The notes under the pieces were generated by a model. The model was given only the letters and a program-made list of their open reading frames with translations, made no database searches and was not told where the DNA came from. DNA of 64,000 nt from Crotophaga sulcirostris (taxonomy: Eukaryota > Chordata > Aves > Cuculiformes > Crotophagidae): assembly GCA_013397455.1 (NCBI GenBank), contig VYZB01000389.1, positions 248,001 through 312,000 of the forward strand. The letters are read 5' to 3'. Shown here in pieces: positions 24,968 through 38,547 of the stretch. A program made the position numbers and the translations under genes. Positions within the stretch are counted from its first letter, which is position 1. Every line of letters begins with the position of its first letter.

Positions 24968-26393
24968 CTGAAAAAAAAATGAGCAAAAATTAACCTAGCA
25001 ATTTTTTATGAATCTACTCTGCATGTCTCAAACAAGAATAAATAGTTGAAATCTTAAGAGGAACTGCCTGATCGACTAATTTTTCTCCAATGTGGACAGC
25101 AGTTGCATAACCTTGTCTATTTAGCTTTAATTTCCATATAAAAAGCATTAGGGTCGGTCAGAAATCTGGCATCAAAGCTTGCTGTTTGCTATGGCAGGAT
25201 AAATTCAGACTTGCTGCACTAAATACAGCAGATTTACTTAAAAAATTACATCTCTTTAATGGCATAATTCCAAAGTTCTCAAGCTGTAGTGCAGTGATTC
25301 ATCTCAAATGCCAAGAACAGATTAAAGAACCTATTGTTCTAGATCAGATTTTAAAGTGTTTGTCCCTTAACATCATATATCAAACCCTCAATACACTTTT
25401 TATTTATATTTAATTTTATTAATGCAAATAAGTATCTATTTTTTACATGGAAGTTCTTAATATCTAACCAAACTGATGTTGACAACTTTAAGACCAGTTA
25501 ACCTCAAAGTATCAGAGATGTAAATCTTTCTATGAATTCCTAAGAAATGTATGTATTTTGTCAGGTTTTCTACGCATTCTGATTTTCAGTAAAGTTCAAC
25601 TTCAGCTCAACTGAAGACCCAGCTTCAGTTTAAGTCAATGACAGCTAAAAGCTCTTATTTCTAAGATCAAAACTCCAGTAACTAATTTTTGAGGTTAGAC
25701 TAGCTGATCTTCAGAGGTCCCTTCCAACCAATCTTTCCATGATTTCATATATCATTTTTTCACAGTCTTTAGAGTGTGATCCTGCTATAAGTAAGCCGAA
25801 AAATCTGTTATCCGTAGAAACTACAGTTTCATATGCCAAATGCCTTAAACCTAAAAAACCCAGTTGAACCTGATCAGCAGTATAACATAACCTTACTGCC
25901 TAGCTAGGTATTCTCCTCCAAAATCCCCAGGAGTAGACACTCAAACACAGTCTTCATATTAGAAGCCAGAACCAGTTTCAGGTTTGGTTGCTTTTTTTTT
26001 CCCCTATTTATACTCTTTATACTCATTATGTAATCTGTTTGGTTTGATGTAGTCATAAAAAGATTTAAGATTTTTTTCATTTTCAAATGATCTGATACTT
26101 CATCAAAGACGATGCTGGAGCTACACAGCAGCAGCAGCGCGTACTTGTCCAGCCTTCTGGAAAGTCACAACACTGTGATCACAACTACTGGTACAACACG
26201 GTCCCTTGTTCTGAAAAAACACAGTTAGAGGGTATAGGTAGACCTCAGTAAAAGAAAGGGATAAACAGACTGCTTTTTGTGGTTAAAGCCAGTCCCTTCT
26301 TCCCTCTCCTGCTTTGAAAGCATACTGTGAACATTCACATCCACTGCTGCTGGAAAAAGTAAGCACGATAGAATTAGTATTATTTCTGTTTAC
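24968..26393 (-). other. TENM1: TENM1 intron between exons D and E
   Basis: A 1.4-kb intron from gtaaac to ttttcag. It contains one small CR1 3' end in the plus orientation (25691-25750) and a short CAG run near 26130. Nothing else is apparent. Confidence 0.86.
25691..25750 (+). mobile_element. CR1 LINE 3'-end scrap, 60 bp
   Basis: GAGGTTAGACTAGCTGATCT, then AGAGGTCCCTTCCAACC and CCATGATTTCAT match the sense 3' end of CR1. It is the only CR1 piece in the plus orientation here, lying in the intron between exons D and E. Confidence 0.8.
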
Positions 26394-26593
26394 CTGAGTG
26401 TGAGTAGGTGGAATGTTTCTTCTGCCATAAATTCCCAGCAGAGAATCCTTTGCCAGTGAGATGTTAAATTTCAGGTACATGGGGTGATGTATGGTAATCT
26501 GAAAGCGCCAGAATAAACCAGGGGGGATGGTCTGCATAACCTGGGCTCCAATCTCAACTTCTCCTGTGTCTATGGCTCGTCCCTTCTGAAACA
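26394..26593 (-). CDS. TENM1: TENM1 exon D: membrane-proximal ectodomain
   Basis: This 200-nt exon completes Val212 and encodes residues 213-278, starting [15 protein letters not shown] and ending [11 protein letters not shown] at a codon boundary (phase 0) before gtaaac. A single N-glycosylation sequon is visible, NIS at residue 255 in [19 protein letters not shown] and LLGIYGRR suggest beta strands, in the conserved region between the membrane and the EGF repeats. The acceptor is poor, because the pyrimidine tract gtttgtttctggaaaactag is interrupted by purines next to the AG. The chosen junction is the one that keeps the reading frame and matches the family sequence. Confidence 0.93.
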
Positions 26594-29500
26594 CTAGTTT
26601 TCCAGAAACAAACAAACCCATCAGTTGCAAATTAGTAGGTGAAGATAATAGGCCACAAGGTATGTCTTAGATATACTGGAATATATTGAAAACAACCTCT
26701 AAACAGAAGGTGTTTCACTGAAACCATTGCATTTTTTATTCAACTAGTTGAAAAATACAAGTAAACTTGCATGCAATATTTACGACCACAGGCGTCACAG
26801 AGAATTTTTGCCCTGGAAATCCTGGAACACTTTACTGAATATAAAAGGTAGAAGTGTTGCTGTGTAAACCATGGTCTTTACCTATCAGCTATGCAAACAA
26901 AACCCATTCAACTGAGAACGCACAGGGAGAAGGCAGCGGGAGAGCTTCCTCTGGCAGTATTTCAGATTACTGCCGAACGGGCATTGCATAAGCTATACAA
27001 ATGGACACCCGCGAGGACAGAAAATCCATCAGACTTTGTAGGTCGTGGCTCATGACCAAGCCTAGATTTCTATTAATCACCATCCTTAATGATTTTATTA
27101 TAGTAGTGATAATCTAGTCCTGGAGAAATAAAGAACATCTGTTTTGGCTTGGACTTCCTGCATGAAAGCATAAGAGGGGCATGAGGATAGGGACCAGCAA
27201 TCTAAAGAGAAAACTGGCATAAATTCACAATGCCTAACAATAAATTTGCAGACATCTACAGTACGTAACTTCACACGTGGGTATGAGAGAGCTGAAATAG
27301 AACGGGAAATGGAATGCACAAAGAAGAGATTGCCAAACTAAATTGGAGCTGGCTTGCTTTGCTGGCTCGTATCGCTCTCTCTGTATTCTAATGCTTGTCT
27401 GTGATCAGCATTGTGACATGCTGCAAATCACAGACCCAATCCTGCTAACAGCTGAGCTAATTCCATTGTAAGTTTTACAAAACTCCAACTCAACATTTCC
27501 ATACTTCTTCTCAACTAGAAAAAAAAGCAGGGTAGCATGCTGCTTTGGAGGAAGAGCCAAGAGAAGATTGAATTGAGCAGTCGTATCCATTTATGTTTCA
27601 TTTCATTCCAGCATCACAGTAAAGGATAAAGAGAAGCAAACTGACTGGAGCCTCCACTTTTACAATAATGCATATAAATACCTAACACAACATAATGTAC
27701 ATGAAATTTTATAAATTGCCATTGGAAATGAAAACAGCAATAGCAAAGCTTGGGCCAGCTTTTTCCTGAACATATTAATAACAAAGATCCTCAGTGGGTT
27801 CTTATATAGGTTTTAACTAGCATAGGAGGTATTTAGTATCCTTAATGAATAGAGATTTAATTTACAAGGCAGAAGCAATTGTCAGGGTACTGGATCTTCC
27901 AGCTTTATGGCTGCTTTGTGTCACCAAACCTACAGCAAGAACTAGAAGCACCTTATCACATAAAAGCATCTCCTTCTTAGAGCACAGAACCTGTAATCTA
28001 ATACTCTAATAATAAACTTGCTACTTAGTGTATCAGTTAAAATAGTTCCAAATTGCCGCTTTAACAATGTTCAGTGTAAGGCTACTTCTGTCCAATTTGC
28101 TTCATGGAAAAAATCTCTATGTTGAGTTTTAAAAGAGGATTATACCTCCTATTTTTAGCAATGAAAGTGGATCCCTTCCTACTCTAACTTATACAAAATC
28201 TTACTTGGCTGATGTAAATTTAAAAACCTTTTCCCCTATTTCCAGTACTCCAGAGATATTAAATCTTAATGATTCTTTGCAAGCAATTACCCTGGCTTAA
28301 GTAAAACACTAAGGAACTTTTTGGCGATATTGACACATGGTAATTAATGTGATTCAATTACAAGACAGTAAAGCACTAAAAAAAGTCAAGAATACAGTAT
28401 CATTTTTGAAGTAAATGGCATTATTGCTTGGTGTTCAAGGTCCTTTAAAATACAGTAACTGCTTCCTAGTTTGTTGAAGTGAGGTGGCCTGTTTCTTTGT
28501 TGAAAATAAAAAGCATTACATCTTTAGTCAGAAAATATTTTCACTACATGATGCTATCAAATTATGCTGAATACTGCATTAGTGTTGCTAGGCTCAAAAC
28601 AACATATCTCTGAGTTTCGCTACATTTGGCTGAAAATACCTTTACTTTAAATTTACTATTTACTTTTTATGTAATTTTAAAAACCATGCATTTAGATTTA
28701 CTTTTAACTCATTACACAGGAAAGAAGAGCATATTGCTCCTTACAATAGCAGCATGAAAATACGTATATTATCTACCATCTACTGAAAGTGTGCATTTGC
28801 AGCATCTCTACCTTTCAGACAGTATTTTTTCAGGCATCCACATAGCATGAAAAGGCTACCGTAAGAGCCATGTTTTCATATTCACTGAGCCACCATGCCT
28901 TCTTTATAGTAAAAGAATTTAGTTCTGTTTCGGTGCTTACTTGAACTAAGCAGGTATTTGGCTGCAAAATAAAGGCATTGGAAGACACACTGTTGACAGA
29001 TTATCCTGGTATACTTCCTTGTGCTTTCTTGAAAAAGTCCAAAATAAGCATTTCAAATTACAGTGCTGCAATACAAGTTCTGCCCTTGTTCTAGAAACAT
29101 CTTTCTCATACAACATTTTTCTTAGGACAAAGTTTCATTTAATTATCTAGATTCAATTCCTTGTACAGCTCCCAGTCTTGCCAGCTGGTATTAATTCCTC
29201 CTTATTCTTTCTAAGCACATTTTCCTTGCAAGTCTAAACCAGAAGATAGATTCCTAATCACAGGTTTCTCTTGGCTTCAAGAAAGTAAAACTCTGAACAG
29301 CATGGTGCCAATTATCTTCACAAGAAAGTACCCATATTCTGATTATTACTGATCCTGAAACAATCAATCTCCTTGTACTCCCCTGGTAAATACCAGCATC
29401 AATAGGATGTCAGAGCTTTTAATCACATTACTACATATTAAAAGGTTAACTCGTAGCCGTGGGTCAGTGTGTTATAAAGTGACTTCTTAAAGAAATCTGA

Positions 29501-31684
29501 CTTGCTGGTTTGTAAACTTGATTTTCGTTAAAAGATTAGTTAAAACATACGATTTCAAAACCTGGAGAAGCATCCTGTGCTGCTGCATTGAGTTGGGAAA
29601 ATGGGAGGTCACGATATCTGGCAGCAGTTATTTATCCCTGTGAAATCATACCAGAAGCTTCAAGTTTACAGGCAAATTATCGACTTTTGGTGGTATCTTA
29701 TCCTGCCGTGGTTGCCTGTTTCCGAATCCTCCTTCCCAGTACATCTACTTGGAGAACTTGTTAGGAGCACTGGGAATAAAATTACTGATAGATACTAAAA
29801 GTGATGGACAGAAAAAGAACCAGCAAAAATTAGTAACAGCCAAATCATGCATGTGCTAATGCCTAGTACTGTCCACATAATTTTTCTTGCTTTTTCCTAA
29901 GTGTATACTTCTTGGTAGCATACACTCTGGATAATAGGTTACCCCCAAAAGGTGAAAGGGCACATGTGGGACAACAGTCTAGCTATAGTTACAACTGACC
30001 TCTGAAATTGCTGGATAAGCCCTCAGCAAAGTGGTTCTGCTATCACAGTCCCCTGTGCTTTAGTGCTGTGGGGGAATTGTGTAGCGACACAAGCTACTGG
30101 GATTGTTTGGGGAAAGGCAGGTCGGTTGTTCTTTTACCTACAACACTGAGTCTCTATTGACTCATGTATTCGTTTATCTGTTTTCAAGCAACAAATCTTT
30201 AAGACTTTTGATGTTTTTGATGTTTTTCCTTTACATTCTCCTTTGGGAGCGAAATGCTTTGGAAGTGCTTTTATTAAATCCGTAATATATTGACAAAATT
30301 ATTTAATGCAGTTGAGGAGGACTATTTGAGATATTTTCCACGGTGCACCAGGACAAAAATATATAAGTGTGTAAAACATTTACTGTAATTCACTACCAAC
30401 ACCTTCTAAGGGGCGAAATAATGGATAACAACATAATTGTCTCCTTACATATATTTCTATCGCTCATTTATCTAATATGATCTCTGCCCAGTTGTGCCAC
30501 ATTGATTTGTAAGACTATTGATGTGAGATGCAATCTTCCTTCTGGAGGGTCTGGTACAACAATGCCCCATTGTGTCTCAAATTTACAGTCATAGAGCTTA
30601 CCTGGCATACACAAAATCAGATCCCTGGTCTAAAATTCGAAAGCTCTGGAAATCTCCTACCATTGCAGAGCTCTCAGCACATTTTTGCCTTTCTCCTAAC
30701 AACTGGAAAGGCTAAGGTTTGTAACCTACTCTCATTCACTTTTCTCTGATCTAATCTGTTTTATCCACTTTTTCTCAGTATCATAAAAAGAAAGGAGAGG
30801 CCCACCTGTGTCTTAAGACTATGATGTTCAATGGGAAGCAAGGGTCAGAGCTTGTAACTGATATTGGAGGAGGTGATCTAACGACATTAAATGACAGGAC
30901 TCAAGGGAAAGGAACTGCACATCTTGGAGTCAGTCCTGCTCTTTGTTTTATATTCTTGTCTGCACAGTGCACCCCTTTTCTATGCCAGCTCTGGCACGTC
31001 TCTGCCCCTTAGAAAGAGCCATAGTGAACTAACATGTCTTGGTCATGCAGTGGGCATGGGGGGCTCAAGGAGAGAGTGGGAGCAGAGCAGGACTGTGCCC
31101 CTGGCAGCAGGGAGCTGCCAGACTGGGTCAGGCATTTTATGAAATCTCATTCGGTTCCTGAGGGCTGATTCAGTATGACTGGTTAAGCCAGGATGTGACA
31201 GGATGCTGTATTTTAGCTTATGCATTCAAGAACTGGATGCCTTTAAAAGCATTAAGATTTCTACCCTTCTGCATATTCTGACCTGTCAGTACAAAGGGTT
31301 TTCCTTCCCCCAAGACTGACTTTGGTCTGCGAGACAGGGACAGCATCAAGCCCTTTGCACAAATGGGAACAAGGTGAACATGGTTCCACTTTCCCTGTCG
31401 TAAGACAGAAGCCAAACACTCTAATTTCTCTTCTATCACAAAAGAAGGGCAATTATTTTGCTATTGAACATTACCTTCCTAATGGCTTGGGTTGGTTGCT
31501 AATTTCAGTCATAGTTCTGCTAAAGCAAGCAATCTGGCTATGGGCTTCTCATACCTCTTTTAAAATCATACTAGAGAAGATAGAACTTGAACTCAAAATA
31601 CTTTCAGACTGTAGCAAATATAGAATATGAACCACAGGAACGTTTAAATATTCCGAATCAGTCTCTCTTCTTATTCACACTTAC
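26594..31684 (-). other. TENM1: TENM1 intron between exons C and D
   Basis: A 5.1-kb intron from gtaagt to aaactag. It is mostly unremarkable AT-rich sequence. A somewhat more GC-rich patch at about 30890-31150 has open frames on both strands but no motif or repeat I can name. Confidence 0.84.
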
Positions 31685-31840
31685 CTTTCTTTTCCATTTT
31701 ATCAGAAGCTTTTCCACCGATTGGTGAGTAAGTGGTATCCATGGATTCTGTTCCTTTATTTCCTTTGCTAACTCCATTTTCATATAGCTGTCCTTCAACA
31801 ACAGGCTGTAGTTGCCATGTTAAACCAAACAAGTGTACTG
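31685..31840 (-). CDS. TENM1: TENM1 exon C: end of the transmembrane helix and start of the ectodomain
   Basis: This 156-nt exon is symmetric (phase 1 to phase 1) and encodes residues 161-211. It begins CA-GTA-CAC after ttttttgcag, giving Ala160 and then VHLFGLTWQLQP, the outer end of the membrane segment. The rest is hydrophilic and Ser/Thr-, Gly- and Lys-rich, including SMDTTYSPIGGK, and ends EKK. The donor is a strong gtaagt. The acceptor is a tandem NAGNAG (gcagcag); the second AG would drop one alanine. The sequence has QPVVEG, one Val more than the human protein as I remember it. Because the exon is symmetric, skipping would keep the frame but remove the outer end of the helix. Confidence 0.9.
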
Positions 31841-34800
31841 CTGCAAAAAAATGAAGACCAATTAATTGATGTCTAAGCTACAGCACCTTCAGAGTAAGAA
31901 AGAATGCAATGACCCAGTTTCTGTAAAGTCAAGTATTACTTCGTTCTGTTAGTAATAAATCAGAATTTCAAGGGGTCTAATGAACAATTTACTGTTTTAC
32001 CTTAAAACTTAATGTTTAATTAGTTTCCACACTTTCTTTTGGAGCTCAGCCAGGTCAGGGTGATGAATTTCTACAGCAATTAATGGAAATACTTGCAACT
32101 AAAAGGATAACAGTTGAATGAACTTAATATTGTGTGACAGATTGCAATGCTACATCAATGTTGTCCCTCAGCTTTCAACTGTCAAAGAGCCTAGCTTTTG
32201 CTGCTTAAAGCACTGCCACCAAGTAAAATTTCTCACCTTTCCAACCCAGTTCTAAGTGAAACTGTGCTCACTGCCTTCCCAAGTCTCTTCACGTAGGTTA
32301 AACATTAGTAAAAACACCGACTCCGTAGTTTTACTCCAGAATTACACTGCAGATAAAAACCCTGCTCTAGATCTAAAATACATGCAATTATTCTACAACA
32401 CATATTAACAGAAGTATAGTTGTTATTTATGTATGCACTCGGAAAACTGATAAATGAATCCTTTTAAAAAGTTATAAATTATCCTTATTACCATACATGG
32501 GAGTTGCCTACTCCACTTTGCCTACAGAGCCATTTGCTTTTCTGCTTTCTTTTCTGTTGTTTCTGATCTGAGGCACTGAAGGATGGTAGGAGAAAGACAA
32601 CAACAGAGGATTTTATTTTAAGCATAATAAGACAGTACTGCAGTCATTCTAGACAATTACCTAGGTTTTACAGAGGAGGGCAAATTCTTCCGAGGAAGAG
32701 GTTGCCTTAGCATTGAAGTTACTCAGCAGGGAGGACTGATGACCCACTAAAACAGAGATGGAGGGACACCCCCTAGAGAGGAGCTGAAATTGTCACATAA
32801 AGAGCAAAACTCAGTAGCAGGCTCTTAAGCCACGTGCAGCAATTTGAACTGAGTAGGATCTGCCCGCAGTGGGAGTCTAAAAGGCAATATATTTGCTCTT
32901 CCTGAATCGTGTAGGAACTTCAGAGACTCTCAGGAGAGGTAATTGTGATCTAGAATGGGTCTTGCACTTAACAAAGTACACCATTTTCTTTTGCACTTGC
33001 ACAAACTTTAAGGAAAAAATCTAAACGCAAACTGGAAACCTAGAGTCTGTTATCAATTTTCTCTGTATTTGCTCACAAGCCTCCCTTGTATGCGGGAAAG
33101 CAAAATTCTATGTCTTCAACGGGTTTCTGGCAAGGGCTTGTCAAAACTGCCACAGGAATGCACAGGAACTGGCTTCAGGAGAAGACAACCAAATTTACTG
33201 AATTCTCAAACCATTGCTTTACCATCAGATCCGAGCTCTGGAGACAGTCTGCTGGACAGTAAATTCACACTCACAAAAGATACTAGAAGCTTACTCCAGT
33301 GTTAGCAGTGAGATCTCAAGCCACAGACTTGCCTGGATTGCTCGATATTCTGTAGACTTGAAATTGTTAAGGGACCATGCTAATACTTTGAAAAAGTTTT
33401 TGGAGTCAGATCACACAGACCTAAGCTCTGATCTTTGAGCTTATTAATGTAAGACAGATTACTTCTATGTACAGAAGGCACAACAAAAATCAACATGCTT
33501 TGACATCTCTAGAGCAGGTGGCTCTTGCCCGTCTTGAGCTTCTGCACATTTAAAGAGTTAATAACAACAAAAAGGAACAAAGCTCAATGGAACCGATAAT
33601 TAATGAATACACATTTAATTTATACTAATGCAAATAATTACATAAGCACCTGAAACAGATCACTAGATAAACATATCTGAACACATCAATAAGCCTTCAG
33701 TGGTTATAGCATCATGAATATAATCCAGTTGCTTTCTTATGCTATTTTCACCGTCAGTATTATTCATTTCCTAAAGACAGCATTTGCATGTGCTGCAGAG
33801 GGTAAAAAAGCATGGACTGAGAACGTAATGCACCTTTTTCCTTACTGTATGTCTTTTCCAGATTACATACACTATGCATTTTGTCATCCAGCCTCACCAA
33901 TTCAAATAGTTTGCTTGTGTCTTCCTTCAGGCTGGGAAAGTGCTGTTGTTTTTATAGTCTGTGCCAAAGCTTGGCAAGCTAGCAAAACTGTTCGTATGTT
34001 TGACAGTCAGTTTCCTCCCTGAGAAACAGCAGCTGCATTGTAGAGATGATGGTCTCTGCCAGCCTTGGACTTCTAGTCCATGGGAGATGACATGGGATAC
34101 TGGTAGACCAGCTTCGCATTAAACAGTGTGCAAGATCAAGTGTTTGAACAACAAAGCACAGTCCTATGAAAATAAGGTGTACTCGAATTAAACTGAATGA
34201 CTTCTGTCACTGTAGAAATCTTGCAACTTGAAAATCAACCTGATTTTCATTACGTTAGCTATAGCTCTTGCGAAATTACCTTCAGATCCAGATATCACTG
34301 GTAATAACCAGATCACATGTACCAGTGAAGACATTAATTTTTAGAGACACCCTTTTCAGATGTTAACTACAGGAAGTAATAAACATTTATTTAGCAGAGA
34401 CAGAGCCTTACTTTTCCTCTTAATTTTCTGTGATACTTTTCTTTTACCTAGGGTATACATAATTCCTACAAAGTCTGTGTTTCCTACAACGTATGTATAT
34501 CATGTTTTAAACAAATAAATATTTCACGAAATAAGATTTAATAAAACTTTCATCTGTCTCTCTCTCAAATCTCTTCAGCAATAAGTAGGCATATACTGAA
34601 TTTCTTTAAAAATCACAAAACAACTTCTCTTTTGAGTCGTTCACTCCTTGATTTTCCTAGTGCATTTCTGGCTTTTGCTTTTCCCCTTTTACACAAAGGG
34701 GCACAGAAAATGCTATGGAATTCATCAGTGGGCCCCAATGTCATCTCCCACAGCATAAATCCATTTCTAAGATTCTCAGCTGTATTTCCCATGTCTAGTG

Positions 34801-35509
34801 CCTAGATATAAGACCCCACTCCAAAGATCAAGTAGGAGATGACACCACCACTCTGGTTGGATAAAAAAGGGAGATTCACTGTCTGATGAAGGTCTCTGCC
34901 CTTTCCTCAAAGTTCAGCCTGACAGACTGATGTTTACACAAAAAGACATTGACTGCAGCACTTTTGAGGGCTGGTTGCTGACTAACAGTACCAAACTCCA
35001 CCGTTACAACTAAAGATGCACTATTGGACGTAGTTAAAGCTCCCACAGAACAAAATAAACAGCGTTTGAGGTTTGATGACTACAGTGGTATTACAAAAAG
35101 GCTAAAGCTACTTTTGCTCTGCCCACCTGGCATTCCAGAAAAGTTCTGCAATCACATACTCCTTACTTTGCAGCACTCAGACTGCCTCAGCTGCTATAAG
35201 GATGCCTGGGGTCATTGTTGAACTGCTACAGTTTCAAGCAAAAACCAAGGACTACCAGGCAAGTGCAGATTAAACAGCTTGTTAGCAGTATCAGGAGGCT
35301 TCACAATTGCAAAATTAATACTTTAAGTTCAGAGGGGCTGTGGTGAGTCACCTTGGCCTAATCTAACCTCTTGTCAAAAATCTGAGTGCCAGTATTCTCC
35401 CTGCTGATAGCAGCTATGCTTCATTACCTGGCATTCTTGAACTTCCAAATTGATATCTCTATTTCCTTGGTTCTTCCATTCTACTGCAAAGCTCATCTGA
35501 AAAGCTATT

Positions 35510-35974
35510 ACAGTATCACAGTATTACAAGGCTGGAAAGGACCTCTGAGATCATCAAGTCCAACCTATAGCCTAACACCAATACCAACCCATCATCTAAA
35601 CCATGGCACTCAGTGCCTCATCCAATCTCCCCTTAAACACCTCCAGGGTTGGTGACTCCACCACCTCCCCGGGCAGTGTATTCCAATGGCCAATCACCCT
35701 TTCAGGGAAGAACTTTTTCCTAATATCAAGCCTAAACTTTTCCTGACAAAGGTTGAGTCCATGTCCTCTAGTTCTGTCACTGGTCACCTGAGAGAAGAGA
35801 CCAACCCCTGCCTGACTACAAGGTAGTTATAGAGAGCAATAAGGTCACCCCTGAGCCTCCTGTTCTCCAGGCTAAACAGCCCCAGCTCCCTCAGTCGCTC
35901 CTCACAGGGCTTGTGCTCCAAACTCTTCACCATCTTGGTTGTTCTCCCCTTGACACATTCCAGTGTCTTGACAT
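35510..35974 (-). mobile_element. CR1 LINE fragment, 0.46 kb, 3' end
   Basis: This copy is closely similar to the one at 5881-6357. It has the same tail (CAGTATCACAG), the same ORF2 C-terminal protein ([26 protein letters not shown]) and a small deletion near 35820 that removes the CCTCCTTTTA present in the other copies. It stops at nearly the same 5' point (near CAGTGTCTTGACAT), though a few more bases may belong to it. Confidence 0.92.
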
Positions 35975-36277
35975 TCTATTCTTTCTTGGCATTTTTGAAC
36001 CTTCAGTACATTCCCTCTTCTGTCATTACACTATTAGTTTGCTCTGCGTTGTATATGAGTTGCATTCTGCCACGAGCAGAGGTTCACGTTGTGTTCACTG
36101 TGATCTGTGGGCAGGCAGATATATCTGAAGGCAAAATTTTACCTCCTTTACATAATGTTTGAAGATAGAGCTAATACGATGGAGGCCACCATAGCTTTAT
36201 TTCATTTATATTTTATTAGATAGCCCTGCTTAATTCAATGTTTCAGATAAAACTGTAATGCATATGTGGACATATAC

Positions 36278-36290
36278 TTTTTTTTTTTTT
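36278..36290 (+). repeat. T13 homopolymer
   Basis: A run of thirteen T in the intron between exons B and C, just downstream of the CR1 copy at 35510. There is no other sign of a retroposed tail next to it. Confidence 0.8.
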
Positions 36291-38547
36291 GATGTTATGG
36301 CAGATGCCAAATTTGGTGGAGTCTGTAGTAAGTGGAGCTAAAGAGATTGGAGGATGTCACAGGATTATGGTGACACAAAGCTTCTTCCTCAGTCACCCTG
36401 CCCTGGCCAGGCTGCAGAGTGGAGGTATGCAGGGTAACTTTAAATGACCTCTCTCTCTCAAATACAGAAGATTCTACTCATAGTACAAAGTTTTTCTTGA
36501 ATAATTTATTATACTTCTTAGGTAAAAAATAATTATTAGGTATAAAACAGATCTCTTGCAGAAGAAGATAAATTAAAGGTCTGTATCTTCTATCCTTCCA
36601 ATAATTTTCCTTCATGGAACAAAGACATGAAAAGCTAGTGTGACTTTATGCTGCCTAAGGGATTTTCTCTAACCAGAGGCAGGTTTTACGTTGCTTCCCA
36701 TGACTGCTATAAGTGAAACCAGTTGGGCTTTGTTCAGAACCAAAGCTTGGGTCTTTACCTCTGAAGTAAGTGGTCAAATTGTTTCTTCTGTTCAACACTT
36801 AAATAAAACAAACTGACACTTCCAAATAAACTAACTCAGTTCCTACAATTCTGCAGCATACTCGAGTAAATATTCATGAATATATAAGCATTTTTTCAGG
36901 ACTCACTTTGTAAACTGGATTAACCTGCCATCTGCTATGAAGCCAATGATCTAATTTAATTTATTCTTATCTACCTTCTGTGTAAGCACAGCTTGTCAAC
37001 TCCTGTGCTACAGGTTTGGCAGAATATGAATAAGAGGCTTGGCTCCAGCGCAAAAGAGACTCTCAGTAGTGAGGAGATGTCAAAAAAGTCCTGTGCAGTA
37101 AGTACTTATCAACCTGCAAGACAAACTTCAGAGGACAAAAAAATCCTGCAAAAGTGAAGTCTCTCCAAATTGCTGACTTCAATGAAAGGCTTTTGTTTAG
37201 CTTTCTCTGCTCTTTCCAGTTGTTTTACAAAATCTCAGTAGATCATCCCCCTGAAGCCTAGACTTTTGAAGAGCTGTAGCTGAACATATATCAGTAGCTG
37301 ACTATTCTTTCTGCACTTGCTCTGACAAAGTGCCCGAAAAATATTTATTTTCTATAAGTGCTAGCAGGTTCTGCTTATAAAACAGGATTTCACTGTGGCA
37401 TGAAGCTATGGGTGCATCAGTGCCTCAGGTCCAGCTGGGCTTCTGTAAAGAAGAAGCAACATGAAAATACAAGTTAGAATCAAAGTTTTGATGCTGACCT
37501 ACAGAAGGGGTGTTTTTGTGTAAGCTCATTTTGTAAATAAAATGCTAGGTCATTCTGCTGTAATCAAATCTGAAAATTTGAGACTATTAATATTTGGTTC
37601 AGTATTAAGAATATTTTTTATTATTTTTTCTAAATTCACATTAAAGCGATAAGTTGTTTTGAACCATATATGGCCTTTCATGACATAATCATTTTTCCAT
37701 TTATTTGTTATAGCCATCCTAACGCTCAGGTGTTCTCTTTCTCAATTTGTCTTCTCTTTATACCTAACATATTTTTACACCAGAGAATAGAAATATCCCC
37801 TCCTCTCCTGCATTCCTCCTACTGGGATGTGTAAGGACTAGTCTGGTTCTATTTTTTGTTACTAAGTCATAGGAAAAAAACAAACCCTAATCTTCAACAG
37901 TACAATGTTGTCAGGCTTTCTTCCCAGTGTACTTCTAGGTTTTTGACAATATTAAGATCACCAGCAAGACCCAGGCTCACAGAAAACAGGCACCACGATG
38001 TGAAATCCTGATGTTCCAGTACTGGTGAGAGCTATCCCACTAAGGAGCTCAACATTTCAGAGTTGCACACCTGCATCATGGCTTTTGCACATATCTGAAT
38101 CATTTAGCAGTGTCTACTATATCATGATATTCTTTAGCCTAAAATCGGCTTATTTTTCCCCTCAGCCTTCTCTGTGTAACTTCTAGTTCTCAGAGTTAAA
38201 GATTTCTATTTTATATTGCATAAAGCTATGTAATCAGTATTATAAATCTATGCACTGAGATACATATATCTTTACCATCTGGCCTGGCCTTTCCCAGTGT
38301 TGAAGCCATCACTTGTGCACAGTGTGAGAAATGACAGGTCACAATGGGAGACAGCAGAGAGGTTTTAATTTCCTCACCCTCTGTATGAATATAATTTAAG
38401 ACCCAAGACCCATCTCCACTGCATACTCATAAATAGTGATAATACCATGAAGGATAGGGACAACTTCATATTCATACTTGAGAATTCATTTGTATATAAA
38501 ATAGTCATTTTGTAGTCAGGGATGGTTAAATCTAAGAACATGGGATG

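Noticed and set aside
30891..31142. Possible repeat or gene fragment in a moderately GC-rich stretch of the intron between exons C and D
   Set aside because: Open frames on both strands overlap and none has a motif; I could not match it to a known repeat.
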